Counted from the first letter of the stretch, positions 34,501-42,910 are shown. The stretch: 64,000 bases of DNA from Symbiodinium natans (GCA_905221605.1 CAJNDS010002589.1:286659-350658), one strand, 5' to 3'. Translations and numbers: made by a program. The notes: generated from the letters alone by a model not told the origin.

Positions 34501-35293
34501 CGGGTTTTAGGGTTCAGGGTTTAGGGTTTTTTGGGGGTTTAACGCGGGGTTTCGGGCCGTTGGGGCTCCAGGCTGAGCAGACTTCCTGGTAGTTCGTAGA
34601 GAACGAGGGAATTTTGTTGAGAGTTCTGTACGAACCGGCTAGAAGTTTGTATTCTAAAATTCGTTTACCAGCCTAAATCTTGCGGCCCGTGTACGCCGTG
34701 CAAACCGTAACAACAGCCTTATAATGCAGTATCATTCGGCCCGAAACTCAACCTAAACCCCTTGCGCGCATGCAAGGCCGCACTGTTCATCTCCCGTGCC
34801 TGAGCCCTTAAGTCTTTACCCCTAAGCCCTGAACCCCTAAACTCGAAAAAACCCTAAACCCTAAACCCTCAACCCTCAATCCAGAAACCTTCAACCCTAC
34901 TGGGGGAGGGGGGGAGAGGGAAGTTCCTCGCGGTTCGGGTGTTTTTGTTGATGTGGACTTTGGGCTTTTTGGGGATCACTGGCGTGACTGTCAGAACATT
35001 GAAAGTTCATGGGACCCACAATCCCTCTGAACTCAAAAACCCTGTAAGTTCAAGTCAAAACAAAACCCTAAACCCTACGCCTAAACCCCTAAACCCCAGT
35101 TCAAGTTTCAGTGCTGCTAGCTATGGGTACCCTAAACCCTAAAACCCTAAACCCTAAACCCTAAACCCTAAACCCCAAACGGTTAGCTGAGGTGAAGCCT
35201 GTCTCCACCACAGCGCCCCTGGTGATGGAGTTCGGCAAGTGCGAGTTCAGCGGCCGGTTGATGATCCTCAAGAAGCGCCCCTTTAGGTTTTAG
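22507..35293 (+). CDS. PGM-B: phosphoglycerate mutase-like protein, 14 exons
   Basis: Second mutase-like gene on the same strand. Exons: 22507-22548, 23071-23116, 24362-24397, 25578-25617, 26432-26467, 27453-27481, 27978-28049, 28703-28763, 31179-31234, 32924-32961, 33451-33504, 34036-34100, 34385-34432, 35192-35293. Joined they give, in order, VVFLRHGESECNLK, QFTGWEDSGMTPML, GVEQAKKAGRYL, FDVVFTSVLSRAI, SWCLNARHPGVLQG, LYGKEKVNIWRGSYD, DDSRHPVNNPRLY, GGESLARTVDRIVPYW, SVLVVGHKNSLK, TTAPLVMEF. This is the full order of the cofactor-dependent phosphoglycerate mutase fold (glycolysis, cytosol or plastid). The RHGE motif is intact, but the catalytic acid of NERHYG is Ala (NARHPG) and HGNSLR is HKNSLK. 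Most junctions keep phase with GC, GA or GT donors. Junctions after exons 3 and 5 are not fully resolved. No initiator Met was found. It is a tandem paralog of PGM-A. Confidence 0.9.
22549..23070 (+). other. PGM-B intron 1
   Basis: TTTAGGG 22557-22630 at the donor side, family-D element 22653-22751, AT-richer unique stretch, CCCTAAA 22986-23030 at the acceptor side. Confidence 0.75.
22653..22751. mobile_element. TIR element, family D
   Basis: GGGATGTTCCCCCTT at the left and AAGGGGGAATATCGC at the right. The right arm is slightly decayed. Confidence 0.8.
23071..23116 (+). CDS. PGM-B exon 2
   Basis: EQFTGWEDSGMTPML plus one base. GA donor (CTTG|GAGCAG), which keeps phase to GVEQAKKAG. Confidence 0.9.
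23228..23350. mobile_element. TIR element, family B
   Basis: Left end CTCGGACTCAGAGTAGGCCC, right end GGTTACTCTTGGGTCTAG. The arms are inverted relatives. Other copies near 29445, 35757-35922, 39168-39311 and 61990-62102. Confidence 0.75.
23495..23628. mobile_element. TIR element, family E
   Basis: CCTAGGATAGGGCCCCTTACC at the left; AAGGGCCCATACCAAGGGACC at the right; GGGGTA-type interior as in the copy at 52870-53011. Confidence 0.65.
24362..24397 (+). CDS. PGM-B exon 3
   Basis: Completes GVEQAKKAGRYL, the helix after LTPLG. The 3' end is uncertain by one base, because the next exon needs two carried bases. Confidence 0.8.
24398..25577 (+). other. PGM-B intron 3
   Basis: CCCTAAA 24530-24575, TTTAGGG/TTTGGGG 24683-24770 and 24860-24965, (TA)n at 25187-25212, CCCTAAA 25441-25573 directly at the acceptor. 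25430-25446 duplicates the next exon start. Confidence 0.65.
25430..25446 (+). repeat. Truncated copy of PGM-B exon 4 start
   Basis: GGAAGGAGCACGGCTTC is repeated at 25577-25593 across the exon 4 acceptor. The two copies bracket a CCCTAAA array. Confidence 0.8.
25578..25617 (+). CDS. PGM-B exon 4
   Basis: KEHGFKFDVVFTS after the junction base. GC donor (TCC|GCGACT) joins to VLSRAI, recreating the family motif TSVLxRAI. Confidence 0.9.
25618..26431 (+). other. PGM-B intron 4
   Basis: TTTAGGG 25660-25750 and 26135-26235, G tract near 26120, family-F element 26240-26306, CCCTAAA/CCCTGAA 26330-26420 at the acceptor. Confidence 0.7.
26432..26467 (+). CDS. PGM-B exon 5
   Basis: VLSRAIESANYI, matching SVLKRAIKTLNLI. 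The donor is not resolved; the frame stays open to GNLSF and a TAG. Confidence 0.75.
26468..27452 (+). other. PGM-B intron 5
   Basis: Scattered TTTAGGG 26700-26790, unique CA/CT-rich part 26960-27050, TTTAGGG 27060-27150 and 27262-27390. There is no clear CCCTAAA arm. Confidence 0.6.
27453..27481 (+). CDS. PGM-B exon 6 (29 nt)
   Basis: ESGNSDAPVV, completed by the next exon to PVVKSWCLN. GA donor (GT|GAGCCT). Confidence 0.75.
27482..27977 (+). other. PGM-B intron 6
   Basis: Short TTTAGGG 27520-27650, CCCTAAA 27713-27778, and CCCTAAA-like 27898-27960 before the acceptor. Confidence 0.65.
27978..28049 (+). CDS. PGM-B exon 7 (altered ERHYG motif)
   Basis: KSWCLNARHPGVLQG then MTKQEAIGL. The family has SWRLNERHYGALQGLNK; the catalytic Glu is Ala. 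GA donor (CT|GAATCT). Confidence 0.9.
28050..28702 (+). other. PGM-B intron 7
   Basis: TTTAGGG 28080-28130 by the donor, CCCTAAA 28225-28305 and 28385-28445, family-F element 28491-28570. Confidence 0.65.
28703..28763 (+). CDS. PGM-B exon 8
   Basis: YGKEKVNIWRGSYDVTPAGM after the junction base, a strong family match. GT donor (ATG|GTTGCG). Confidence 0.9.
29291..29395. mobile_element. TIR element, family C
   Basis: CTAAGGGTCCATGTACCTTA and TAGGTACATGGACCCTTAG, near-perfect inverted ends of 17 bp. Confidence 0.9.
30292..30390. mobile_element. TIR element, family D
   Basis: GCGATGTTCCCCCCTTATAC at the left, ATAAGGGGGAACATCCC at the right. Confidence 0.85.
31179..31234 (+). CDS. PGM-B exon 9
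   Basis: VMPECVGLDDSRHPVNNP plus two bases. GC donor (CG|GCTGGT) joins to RLYAGIP. Confidence 0.85.
31387..31484. mobile_element. TIR element, singleton
   Basis: GGTCCATTTGTAGTACTATT at the left; ATAGTATGAATACAAATGGACC at the right is its imperfect reverse complement. Confidence 0.8.
32697..32858. repeat. TTGTAGGG octamer array
   Basis: About twenty GGGTTGTA units with a few GGGTTGCA, flanked on both sides by TTTAGGG. It looks like local expansion of a mutated telomeric unit. Confidence 0.9.
32924..32961 (+). CDS. PGM-B exon 10
   Basis: LYAGIPQSELPP plus junction bases. GC donor (CCAG|GCGACA) joins to GGESL. Confidence 0.85.
32962..33450 (+). other. PGM-B intron 10
   Basis: TTTAGGG 32985-33060 near the donor, CCCTAAA 33173-33192 and 33385-33420 near the acceptor. 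Confidence 0.7.
33451..33504 (+). CDS. PGM-B exon 11
   Basis: GGESLARTVDRIVPYWRK plus one base, an excellent match to GESLKDTVxRVLPYW. GC donor (AAGT|GCCTGA). Confidence 0.92.
33505..34035 (+). other. PGM-B intron 11
   Basis: TTTAGGG 33531-33580 near the donor, G tract at 33588, long CCCTAAA 33897-34015 near the acceptor. Confidence 0.75.
34036..34100 (+). CDS. PGM-B exon 12 (second histidine)
   Basis: IAPRIMSGESVLVV then GHKNSLK. The family has GKxVLIxAHGNSLR. GT donor (AAG|GTGGGC). Confidence 0.92.
34101..34384 (+). other. PGM-B intron 12, clean inverted-array intron
   Basis: 284 nt. TTTAGGG 34110-34225 starts nine bases after the donor; CCCTAAA 34285-34332 lies 50 bases before the acceptor. 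It is the simplest example of the layout in the window. Confidence 0.8.
34385..34432 (+). CDS. PGM-B exon 13
   Basis: ALFMYLEDTSEHDMFD, equivalent to ALVKYLDxISDEDI. GC donor (GAC|GCGACC). Confidence 0.85.
34433..35191 (+). other. PGM-B intron 13
   Basis: TTTGGGG/TTTAGGG 34455-34530 near the donor, unique middle, CCCTAAA 34850-34870 and 35130-35178 at the acceptor. Confidence 0.7.
35192..35293 (+). CDS. PGM-B exon 14 (C-terminal)
   Basis: VKPVSTTAPLVMEF followed by 19 more codons to a TAG at 35291-35293, inside TTTAGG-type sequence. TTAPLVMEF matches IPTGxPLVYEL. The stop may be bypassed by another splice. Confidence 0.8.
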   Translation: MKPVSTTAPLVMEFGKCEFSGRLMILKKRPFRF

Positions 35294-35756
35294 GGTTTAG
35301 GTTTTAGGGTTTAGGGTTTAGGGTTTAGGGTTTAGGGTTTAGGGGTTTAACCTTATATATATATATATACCCTTTAAGGGATGATACAGGGCCCTCATGC
35401 CCTCATTACCTACTAAGAACCAGCCAGTCTTCATAGGACCCAGCGAGGGTAAACGCCTTAAGGACAATGGGTTTTGGGTTTGGTGGTTTCTGGGGTTTAT
35501 GGGTTTTAGGCTTACTCTTTGTCCTAGCCTCATCTGCTTCAGAATTCCGTGGCTAAGCTTTCAAGCTATGACGACGGTGCCCAGAAGATGATTGGAAGAT
35601 GATTTCCTTGATGCTTCCTTGTACGAAGTCGCCCACTCCCTAAACCCTATTCCCTCAACCTTATAAACCTATTCCCTAAACCCTAAACCCTAAACCCTAA
35701 ACCCTAAACCCTAATCCCCTAAACCCTGAACCCCCTCGAAGTTTCTTCAGCTCCCT

Positions 35757-35922
35757 GGGCTCTTAAACGGCCCAGAGAGGCACTTCTTACCCTTTTGTTA
35801 GGGTCTAGGTTCCCTTAAACCCTAAACCCTACACCCTAAACTCTAAAAAGGGTGCCCCTTTTAAGCCCCAAAAGGGGTACCCTTCTTATTCCCTGGTTAC
35901 TCTTGGGTCTAGTTCTCCAGGC
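35757..35922. mobile_element. TIR element, family B, with CCCTAAA insert
   Basis: The right end GGTTACTCTTGGGTCTAG is clear; the left end is diffuse. CCCTAAACCCTACACCC lies inside. Confidence 0.55.
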
Positions 35923-36508
35923 AGGCCCTGGAGACGTGTCATGTTGTCCCTTATTTAGGGTTTAGGGTTTAGGGTTTAGGGTTTTCAGGAATACGTTTCA
36001 GAGGGTTTTCAGGGCCATCCTAGCTCGTGTTCTGGCGCGTAGTAGCCTCACAGTCGGCTTGGGTAGGGTTTAGGGTTTGGGGTTTGGGGTTTGGGGTTTG
36101 GGGTTTAGGGTTTAGGGTTTAGGGTTTAGGGTTTAGGGTTTAGGGTTTAGGGTTTAGGGTTTAGGGTTTAGGGCTAGGGTACATGAGATCGCCGTTGACG
36201 GTGGTAAGCGCCGGAATGTTGACAAGGTTGAGGTTTCATGAACTGGGAGGACCCCCCGCAGCCCTAAAGCCCAAACCCTGCAACCCTAAACCCTTAACCC
36301 TAAACTAAACGTGAAGCTTATTTTAGGGACTTGCACGTTATGATGCGGCGAACCCAGTAGCGCCCACCCTCAGTACTCCGACTGGGGCCATTGCAATCAC
36401 TCCTCCGAGTCGACCTTCGTGACGTGGGTGGGCAGTTTTTTAGGGCTTAGGGGTTTAGGGTTTAAGGTTTAGGGTTTAGGGATCCTGAAGCTCTTACTAC
36501 TATTCCCT

Positions 36509-36619
36509 GAGGGTCCATGTACCTTATTATTTGGTACTTGGGCTTCAAAGTCACTAAAGTCCCCCAAACAGGAGGTACTTTAAGGCCCAAACATTCCCGA
36601 TTTAGGTACATGAACCCCC
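36509..36619. mobile_element. TIR element, family C
   Basis: GAGGGTCCATGTACCTTATT at the left and TTTAGGTACATGAACCCCC at the right. Confidence 0.85.
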
Positions 36620-37199
36620 AACAAATCAAAGGCAAAAATCCTGATATTGCCCTCGCTACCCCTGAAACCTATCATCCCTACAACCTCTCAATGGTGATTG
36701 GTCTACAGGCCCCTCTGGGATTTTTGTGTAGGGTTCCAATGGTTGATAAGGTGAAAATAGGGTCATCTTAGGGAGTCATTGGGTGTTTTGGTCAACTGCC
36801 AAATTGCCCAGACCTTGTTCAGGTACTTTGTCAAGCACACGACGGAAGAGGGGCTGGCACAGAGCCGGTGCAAAGACGGCTCCTTCCACAAGTGAGCCCG
36901 CAAAATCCGCGTGTCTGCTGTGGTGTTTAGACTTTGTACGGTGTATGTAGGGCTTGGCGCTTGAGGTTTAGGGTTCCCAAGTTTTTGTGTTCCCGTATAG
37001 AATTTCGAATCCTGGTTGTGAATCATTCCTTGAAGGGACAGTTGAAAGGCAGAGGCATGTCCTTGAAAGTTAAACGGGAAAGAGGAATGCCCCATACCTG
37101 GGGTGTACGTCCTCTTGTTCCCCAAACAGTCTACTGTTGGGGTTCTAAATTCATTTAAGGATTGCCGACATTCTGAGGACTGTTGCCGGGTTCCTGGGC

Positions 37200-37320
37200 T
37201 CCTTGTCTCCCTTTGTCTCCGTTTGTCTCCCTTCATGTGGGTGGCTTTGCCGGGTTGTAGTGCTCCTCGTCTCCCTTTGTCTCCCTTTGTCACCCTTTGT
37301 CTCCCGTTGTCTCCACTGTT
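37200..37320. repeat. GTCTCCCTTT minisatellite
   Basis: Ten- to eleven-base units TTGTCTCCCTT in two clusters. A 219-codon minus-strand frame (36763-37422) runs through it, with the repeat giving GDKRRQRE-like residues. I do not accept that frame as a gene. Confidence 0.8.
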
Positions 37321-38657
37321 TCTTTGACGTGCCTTTGACTGTCTGGAGTCTTCGGTGGTGTAATTGACATGTTTTGGTAGACTCCTCACTGGCTCCTTAA
37401 ACCATACCAAGGTAAACCCCAAAGCAGGGGCTTGGCTTATTCACCCCCCCCCGTCCCCACCCCCACCCCCAGTTTAGAAAAGTGGCATACCTTCCATGGC
37501 GGGAGAAATCGACAAATGCGCATACCATAAACTACTATACATGTCTCATATTCTCCCTAAACCCGAGCTGACATTCTATGGATTCTACTACGGAGCGCAA
37601 CACCTTAATAAGGGTTCCCACAAAGCCGAAACATCTTTGGAGCCTTCGGTTCAGTTCTGCACGCTGCGAGACCCGGTGCGTTAACGTCACACAAGCCCTC
37701 CCAAATGCGGCACCCTAACCCTAAACCCTAAACCCTAAACTGGGCACCCTAAACCCTAAACCCTAAACCCTAAACCCTAATCCCTAAACCCTAAACCCTA
37801 AACCCTAAACCCCAGAACGAGGCTTAGGGTCCTGAGCCCCAAGCTCTCCAGAGCTCTATCTTCTGGCCTTCCGACCCCTTAGCTGCAGCGCGAGATTAGG
37901 GTTTAGGGATTAGAGTTTGGGGTTTGGGGTGTAGGGTTTGGGGTTGAGGGTTTAGGGTTTAGGGTTTAGGGTTAGGGAGAGACCACCTGTCCTTTGTAGC
38001 TGAGTGGGTAACCTTTCACCTTTTGGGGTTCAGGGTTTTGGGTGTACAGGGTTGAGGGTTTAGGGTTTATAGTTTCTAGTATTCAGGGTTTAGGATTGGA
38101 AGGTTAACTTTATTTGGCCCTGGTACTCAGCGACTAGGTTTCAGCCCAATTGTGGCATGTTTCACAACACATTGCCAGTCATCGAAATGCGGGTCCCTCC
38201 TTGGGCACCCCAAAGGATCAGGGCCCGTGCCCTACTACTGGGGTACCCAAACAAGGACCCTGCTTCAGCTACATTGTTTATTCACGCCCTTTTGGGGGAG
38301 GGGTGGCACGGCAGGCAAGGGCTTCAAAGATTTGGGACCCCCAAAACTACAGATGTAGAGGGTTCAGAGAGGGTTCCAGAGGGTTTAGGGTTTAGGGTTT
38401 AGGGTTTGGGGTTTAGGGTTTAGGGTTTATGGTTTGGGGTTTAGGGTTTAGGGTTTATGGTTTTAGGGTTTAGGCTTGAACTATAGGCCCCAACGCAACT
38501 TCCCCCTGAGCGCGGGCCTCCGGGCCTTGCCGGGCTTGGGAACCAATTTAAAACAAGTTCTCGCGCGACGCTTCACGGCGCTGCCAGCATTGATTCATGA
38601 GGCGGGCAAAGGCAGCGTTTAGTAGAGAGAGAGAGAGAGAGACAGATAAATACATAT

Positions 38658-38769
38658 ACATATGGGCATTTCCCAAAATAGGGCTACCCCTTTAAGACCC
38701 CAAATAGAATGGAACTCTCAAAGGGGCCCCCCCCAAGAGGGTACCCCTATTTTCGGAAACACCCATATG
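38658..38769. mobile_element. TIR element, singleton
   Basis: CATATGGGCATTTCCCAAAA and, at the far end, TTTTCGGAAACACCCATATG. Imperfect inverted repeat of about 30 bp, next to a (GA)n run. Confidence 0.8.
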
Positions 38770-39167
38770 GAGAGATGGAGACATGGAGCGATGGACGGAG
38801 GGACAGAGGGCGGGAGGGCGGGAACCCTAAACCCTAAACCCTAAACCCTAGAAGATTTAGATTGCCTTGGCCTCTCTACTGGTCTCTATAGGGTTCGGTA
38901 GCAGAGGCAGGCACGGAAAGAGAGACACAGAGGTTGGCGGAGGTGAAGGATGGCATACTACTGAGACGTTGAGGGTTTAAGGTTTCGGGTTTAGCATTTA
39001 GGTTTTGGGGTTTATGGGTTTAGGGGTTCAGGGTTTAGGGTCTGGACCTGATCTTTCTGGCCCAGGAACTGACTCTGAAGTTTTTCACGGCCCAGGATTG
39101 TGGATCGTTTACAGGCAAGCCTTGGACTTGTCATGCGTCGGCTCTTTGAGCCCTCAAAGACCAGGAC

Positions 39168-39311
39168 CCAGAGTAGGGCCCTTATTCCCCTGAGCTGTTT
39201 TTAGGGTTTAGCTTGTCTCATAAGCCCCCTGAAACCCAAAAGGGTACCCCTACCCTAAACCCTAAACCCTAAACCCTATACCCTCTCTATCCCTAGGGTA
39301 CTTCTTGGGTC
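39168..39311. mobile_element. TIR element, family B, with CCCTAAA insert
   Basis: GACCCAGAGTAGGGCCCTTA at the left, GGTACTTCTTGGGTCTAG at the right, CCCTAAA run inside. Open coding-like sequence lies on both sides, so it may be an intron. Confidence 0.7.
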
Positions 39312-39679
39312 TAGAAGAGGCACAGCGTCGCAAGCACCTTGGCGCACGCTCGGCGCTTTACACAGTGAGACCATTTGCATCTCAAGCAAGACTCGTCCAG
39401 TCTCGGTTGCATGGCAGGAGCTCATTCGCACCCTAAACCCTAAACCTTAAACCCTAAAATATACCTATTGAGACCCTAATTTCAAAAAGTAGATGCCAAT
39501 GCGAAGGCTTTTTTTCGGGTTCAGGGGAAGTTTTGGTTGACGCCGCCTGTGGGGTTCGCTGCCAGCAACCTCGTACACCAGCAAGGCAGCACAAGTTTCA
39601 TGCCAAAGAACTGTGCTCATGTCACTTTGTCTTAGGTATCTTGTACTATTCAGGTCATTCTCGGTAAAAGGCGCGCCGA

Positions 39680-41647
39680 ATGTCGCTGCTGATCGACGTG
39701 TACCTTATAAGTGGCAAGCGTGCCACACTGCAAACCGACACAGAAGAGCCCCTTGATGTATTCCAGCAACGTGCACAGAGCGCGCTTTCAGTTGGCTTGA
39801 AAGGAAGGCTGTTGAATTCCGCTGGTGACGTCTTGGATGTGGCAGCAACCGTTGGGCAAGCAGGGCTTCAGAGTGGGGATGCGCTGACCTTGATGGCCAG
39901 GCCGGTTGCAACTCTGGCAAATCGCAATGGCATGTCCTTTGAGTCCGCCTTTGCTGCTATCCTGGGAGATGGATCCGTGGTGACCTGGGGTGACTATAGG
40001 ACTGGAGGAAATACCACCCCCATAGTAGATCAGCTGACACATGTGCAGCATATCCAAGCTTCTACCTTTGCTTTTGCAGCAGTGCGGAAAGATGGATCTG
40101 TAGTGTCCTGGGGAAGTGCTTCTGGTCGGGGCGACCGGATTGCCGTTCCAGGTCAGCTTCAGAACGTGAAGCACATCCAAGTTTCTGGTGATGCTTTTGC
40201 AGCAATCCGGGAGGATGGGTCTGTGGTGACCTGGGGCCATGCCGGCCATGGCGGTGACAGCGGTGCCGTGCAGGAGCTGCTTCAGGACGTGCAAGAGATC
40301 CAAGCATCTAGTGGTGCTTTTGCAGCGATTCGGGAGGATGGGTCAGTTGTGACCTGGGGCCATGCTGACTTTGGCGGCGACAGCAGTGGCGTTCAAGATC
40401 GGCTGAAGTACGTGAAAGAGATCCAAGCCTCTAGTGCTGCTTTCGCAGCAATTCGGGAGGATGGATCTGTGGTGACCTGGGGCCGTGCTGACTTTGGCGG
40501 TGACAGCAGTGCCGTGCAAGACCAGCTGAAGAGCGTGCGACAGATCCAAGCTACTAGCGGCTCTGGGGATTCATCTTTTGCTGCAATCCGAGCAGATAGG
40601 TCGGTTGTGACCCTTGGTAGCCCCGTGGTACCCTTTTTCCCCGTTTTTTTTGGGTTCTGGTTCCCTTCTAAAGTAACCAACCAAAAAGAGGGTGCCCTTA
40701 TTGTTATACCGGTTACTGGGCTACTAAGGACCTGGGGAAGTGCTCTCCATGGTGGCGACAGCAGTGACGTGCAAGATCAACTCAATAATGTACATCAGAT
40801 CTCATCCTCCATCCAGGCCTTTGCGGTTTTTTTACTGTAACTTTAGATCTTTAGTCTTTTTGGGTTTATTGGGTTTCTTAATAAGGCAGCGAAAAGTTTA
40901 GTTTTTTTACTACCCTCCTAAGTGCAGCCAAGCAGGCTTTTGCCGCACTCCTGGGCGATGGATCTGTTGTGGCTTGGGGTAATGCTGACTGTGGCGGAGA
41001 CATCAGCGCCGTACACGATGAGCTGAAGAAGGTGACACAAATCCAAGGATCTGCATATGCGTCTAGGTAGGACATTTGGATGATTTTGCGTTTCTCTCAC
41101 TGGGTTGCCCATTTTTTGCTACATGGCTCAGGGGGCTTGTGTGTTAAGTGCCTTCCCCCCCCCCCCCCCCCCCCTCTGCTGCAGGCCTTTGCTGCCATAC
41201 GAGAGGAAGGGTCTGTTGTGACCTGGGGCCATGCTGACTTTGGCGGCGACAGCACTGGAGTTCAAGATCGGCTGAAGAACGTGCAGCAGATCCTTGGTCG
41301 CCCCAGTGGTGCCCTTTTCCCTTTTTTTTTTTTTGGTTCTGGGTGCCCTTGTAAAGTAAGCAACCCAAAAAGGGTTCCCTTATTTTATATTGGTTACTGG
41401 GCTAGCAAGGATCCAGGCCACTACAGGTGCGTTTGCTGCCATTCGGGAGGATGGGTCTGTGGTGACCTGGGGCCATACTTGCTATGGTGGCGACAGCTGC
41501 GCCGTGCAACATCAGCTGAAGAACGTGCGACAGATCCAAGCTTCTAACGGTGCATTCGCAGCAATCCGGAAAGATGGAACTGTGGTGACATGGGGTAGGG
41601 CCTGCCACGGTGGCGACAGCCGTTCCTTGGAAGGTCAACTTCACTAA
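39680..41647 (+). CDS. Ubiquitin-like + RCC1-like (WG) repeat protein, five exons
   Basis: Exons 39680-40608, 40729-40816, 40936-41058, 41185-41288, 41410-41647 join in frame to 493 residues ending in TAA. Residues about 1-80 look like a ubiquitin-like domain (LIDVYLISGKRATLQTD ... LQSGDALTLMAR). Ten repeats of 41 residues follow, each with the core AFAAIREDGSVVTWG ... GGDSSAVQDQLKNV. This is RCC1-like/beta-propeller-like repeat architecture known in many dinoflagellate proteins; the partner is unknown. The start ATG at 39680 opens the ubiquitin-like domain. Introns 1 and 4 are GA-AG introner-like elements; introns 2 and 3 are GC-AG. Exon 3 is 123 nt, exactly one repeat unit. Intron 1 is 120 nt, so the unspliced frame is also open and adds 40 spurious residues. 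Confidence 0.9.
40609..40728 (+). mobile_element. Introner-like element forming RCC1-gene intron 1
   Basis: GA-AG, 120 nt. Flanked by GACC direct repeats (target-site-like). The ends TTGGTAGCCCCGTGGTACC and GGTTACTGGGCTACTAA are inverted. The interior has oligo-T and an AACCAACCAAAAAG motif. Its removal restores SVVTWG. Confidence 0.9.
40817..40935 (+). other. RCC1-gene intron 2 (GC-AG)
   Basis: 119 nt. Removal joins SSIQ to AFAALLGDG in frame. The donor sequence GGCCTTTGC resembles the acceptor-side GGCTTTTGC, a possible old duplication. The interior is T-rich. Confidence 0.85.
41059..41184 (+). other. RCC1-gene intron 3 (GC-AG)
   Basis: 126 nt, with a C tract just before CTCTGCTGCAG. Splicing restores the 41-residue repeat spacing exactly (GSAYAFAAIREE). 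Confidence 0.85.
41289..41409 (+). mobile_element. Introner-like element forming RCC1-gene intron 4
   Basis: GA-AG, 121 nt. GATCC occurs at both boundaries. The ends CTTGGTCGCCCCAGTGGTGC and GGTTACTGGGCTAGCAAG are inverted. Splicing restores VQQIQATTGAF. Confidence 0.9.
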
Positions 41648-41689
41648 GCAGCTGCAAGCGAGACACTCAGACATGATACTGAAAGTCAT

Positions 41690-42240
41690 TGACTAACATA
41701 TAGTACTAAAATCAGACGGTTGCATACTGCAATAGTACAGTATAAGAACAAAGAACATAGTACTACAATAACTATGTAAGTATATGAAACCTAGTACTTG
41801 TAGTACTTTACTATGCTGTACTATACTATACTATACTATACTATACTATACTATACTATACTATACGCAAATAGTAACGATTGCACATTTATGGTGTCTC
41901 GGTCCGCTCGTCCTTGCCTGTGGACTATGTAGATGCATCCTGACATAGATCAGCTTGCAGTAGACAGCAGGAATATGGTAATTAAACAAGTACTATTGCG
42001 ATATAGTAGGAGATCAATATAGTAATATAACAATATGGCAATACAGTAGTATAGTTATATAGTAGGATAGCGCGACAGTGGCATAGCAATATATAGCAAT
42101 ATGTCAATATAGAAGTATAGTAATGTAGTAATATAGTAAGAAAGTAACATCGTAATGTAGCAATATGGCAAGAAAGTAATATAGTACTGTAGTAACATCG
42201 TGATTCGGCAACATAGCACTATAGTACAAGATGACCCTAG
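41690..42240. repeat. AT-rich ATAGTA/TACTATA degenerate repeat
   Basis: Begins at the RCC1-gene 3' flank, includes a perfect (CTATA)n run at 41820-41866, and continues as irregular ATAGTAATATAGCAATAT units. Its composition is unlike anything else in the window. Confidence 0.85.
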
Positions 42241-42774
42241 AACTAGGTCCCTTATTGGGTTTAGGGTTTAGGGTGATCATATTTTAACAACATATTTCAG
42301 CGGGTTTAAAAGGGCCATCCTAGGACCCTAAACCCTAAACCCTAAACCCTAAACCCTAAACCCTAAACCCTAAACCCTAAACCCTAAGCCCTAAACCCTA
42401 AACCCTAAACCCTAACTAGTAGTATAGTAATTCGCTAGCATAGTTGTATAGTATAAAGATGGCCCTATAATGGTTAGGCTTGGTGTAGATCCCAAGGATG
42501 ACGGATAGATTGCCACTCGTCGGGGCACGTTCGCTCGTGAGAGACCTTGGAGCGCCTGGAGACTAAAGAAGCGATTGCGCCCCTAAACCGCGTTGAGTAG
42601 GGTTTAGGGTTTGGGGTTTAGGGTTTAGGGTTTAGGGTTTAGGGTTTAAGGTTTAGGGTGAACCCTTTCGGCTTGCGACAGATGTTGGATGTGCGGAGCA
42701 GACAGTACTGAGGGAAAGCCTCCTTACGCAGTGAGGGGTCTCCTTAGTGTACTAAATATATATTCGGGACTTCT

Positions 42775-42910
42775 AACCTAAGGTATAGCAGTAGTCCCTA
42801 GACCCAAGTTAGTCGCCTTATATTTCTCGGCTTCTTCTCTAACCTAAGGTATACCACTAGTACCTAGACCCAAGTTACTGTAGTGGGCTTATATATCTCG
42901 GCTTCTTCTC
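42775..42910. repeat. Tandem duplication, two units
   Basis: CTAACCTAAGGTATA starts units at 42775 and 42839; each ends in TCTCGGCTTCTTCTC. Confidence 0.8.

Larger units (their letters stand above)
35294..39679. other. Region between PGM-B and the RCC1-like gene
   Basis: TTTAGGG to 35345, (TA)n 35352-35369, CCCTAAA 35680-35720, family-B element 35757-35922, TTTAGGG 36064-36178, family-C element 36509-36619, GTCTCCCTTT minisatellite 37200-37320, CCCTAAA 37728-37815, TTTAGGG 37900-37970 and 38378-38475, TIR element 38658-38769, family-B element 39168-39311. Possible unassigned exons: 36335-36410, 36781-36893 (ends RCKDGSFHK then stop) and 39312-39420. Confidence 0.5.

Noticed and set aside
36763-37422. 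219-codon open frame on the minus strand
   Set aside because: It runs through a GTCTCCCTTT minisatellite, has no recognisable domain and no intron structure like the real genes here. Composition (K/R/G/Q-rich) comes from the repeat.
39705-41689. Minus-strand frames opposite the RCC1-like gene
   Set aside because: They are shadows of the 41-residue repeat on the coding strand, and the plus-strand gene is complete with introns.
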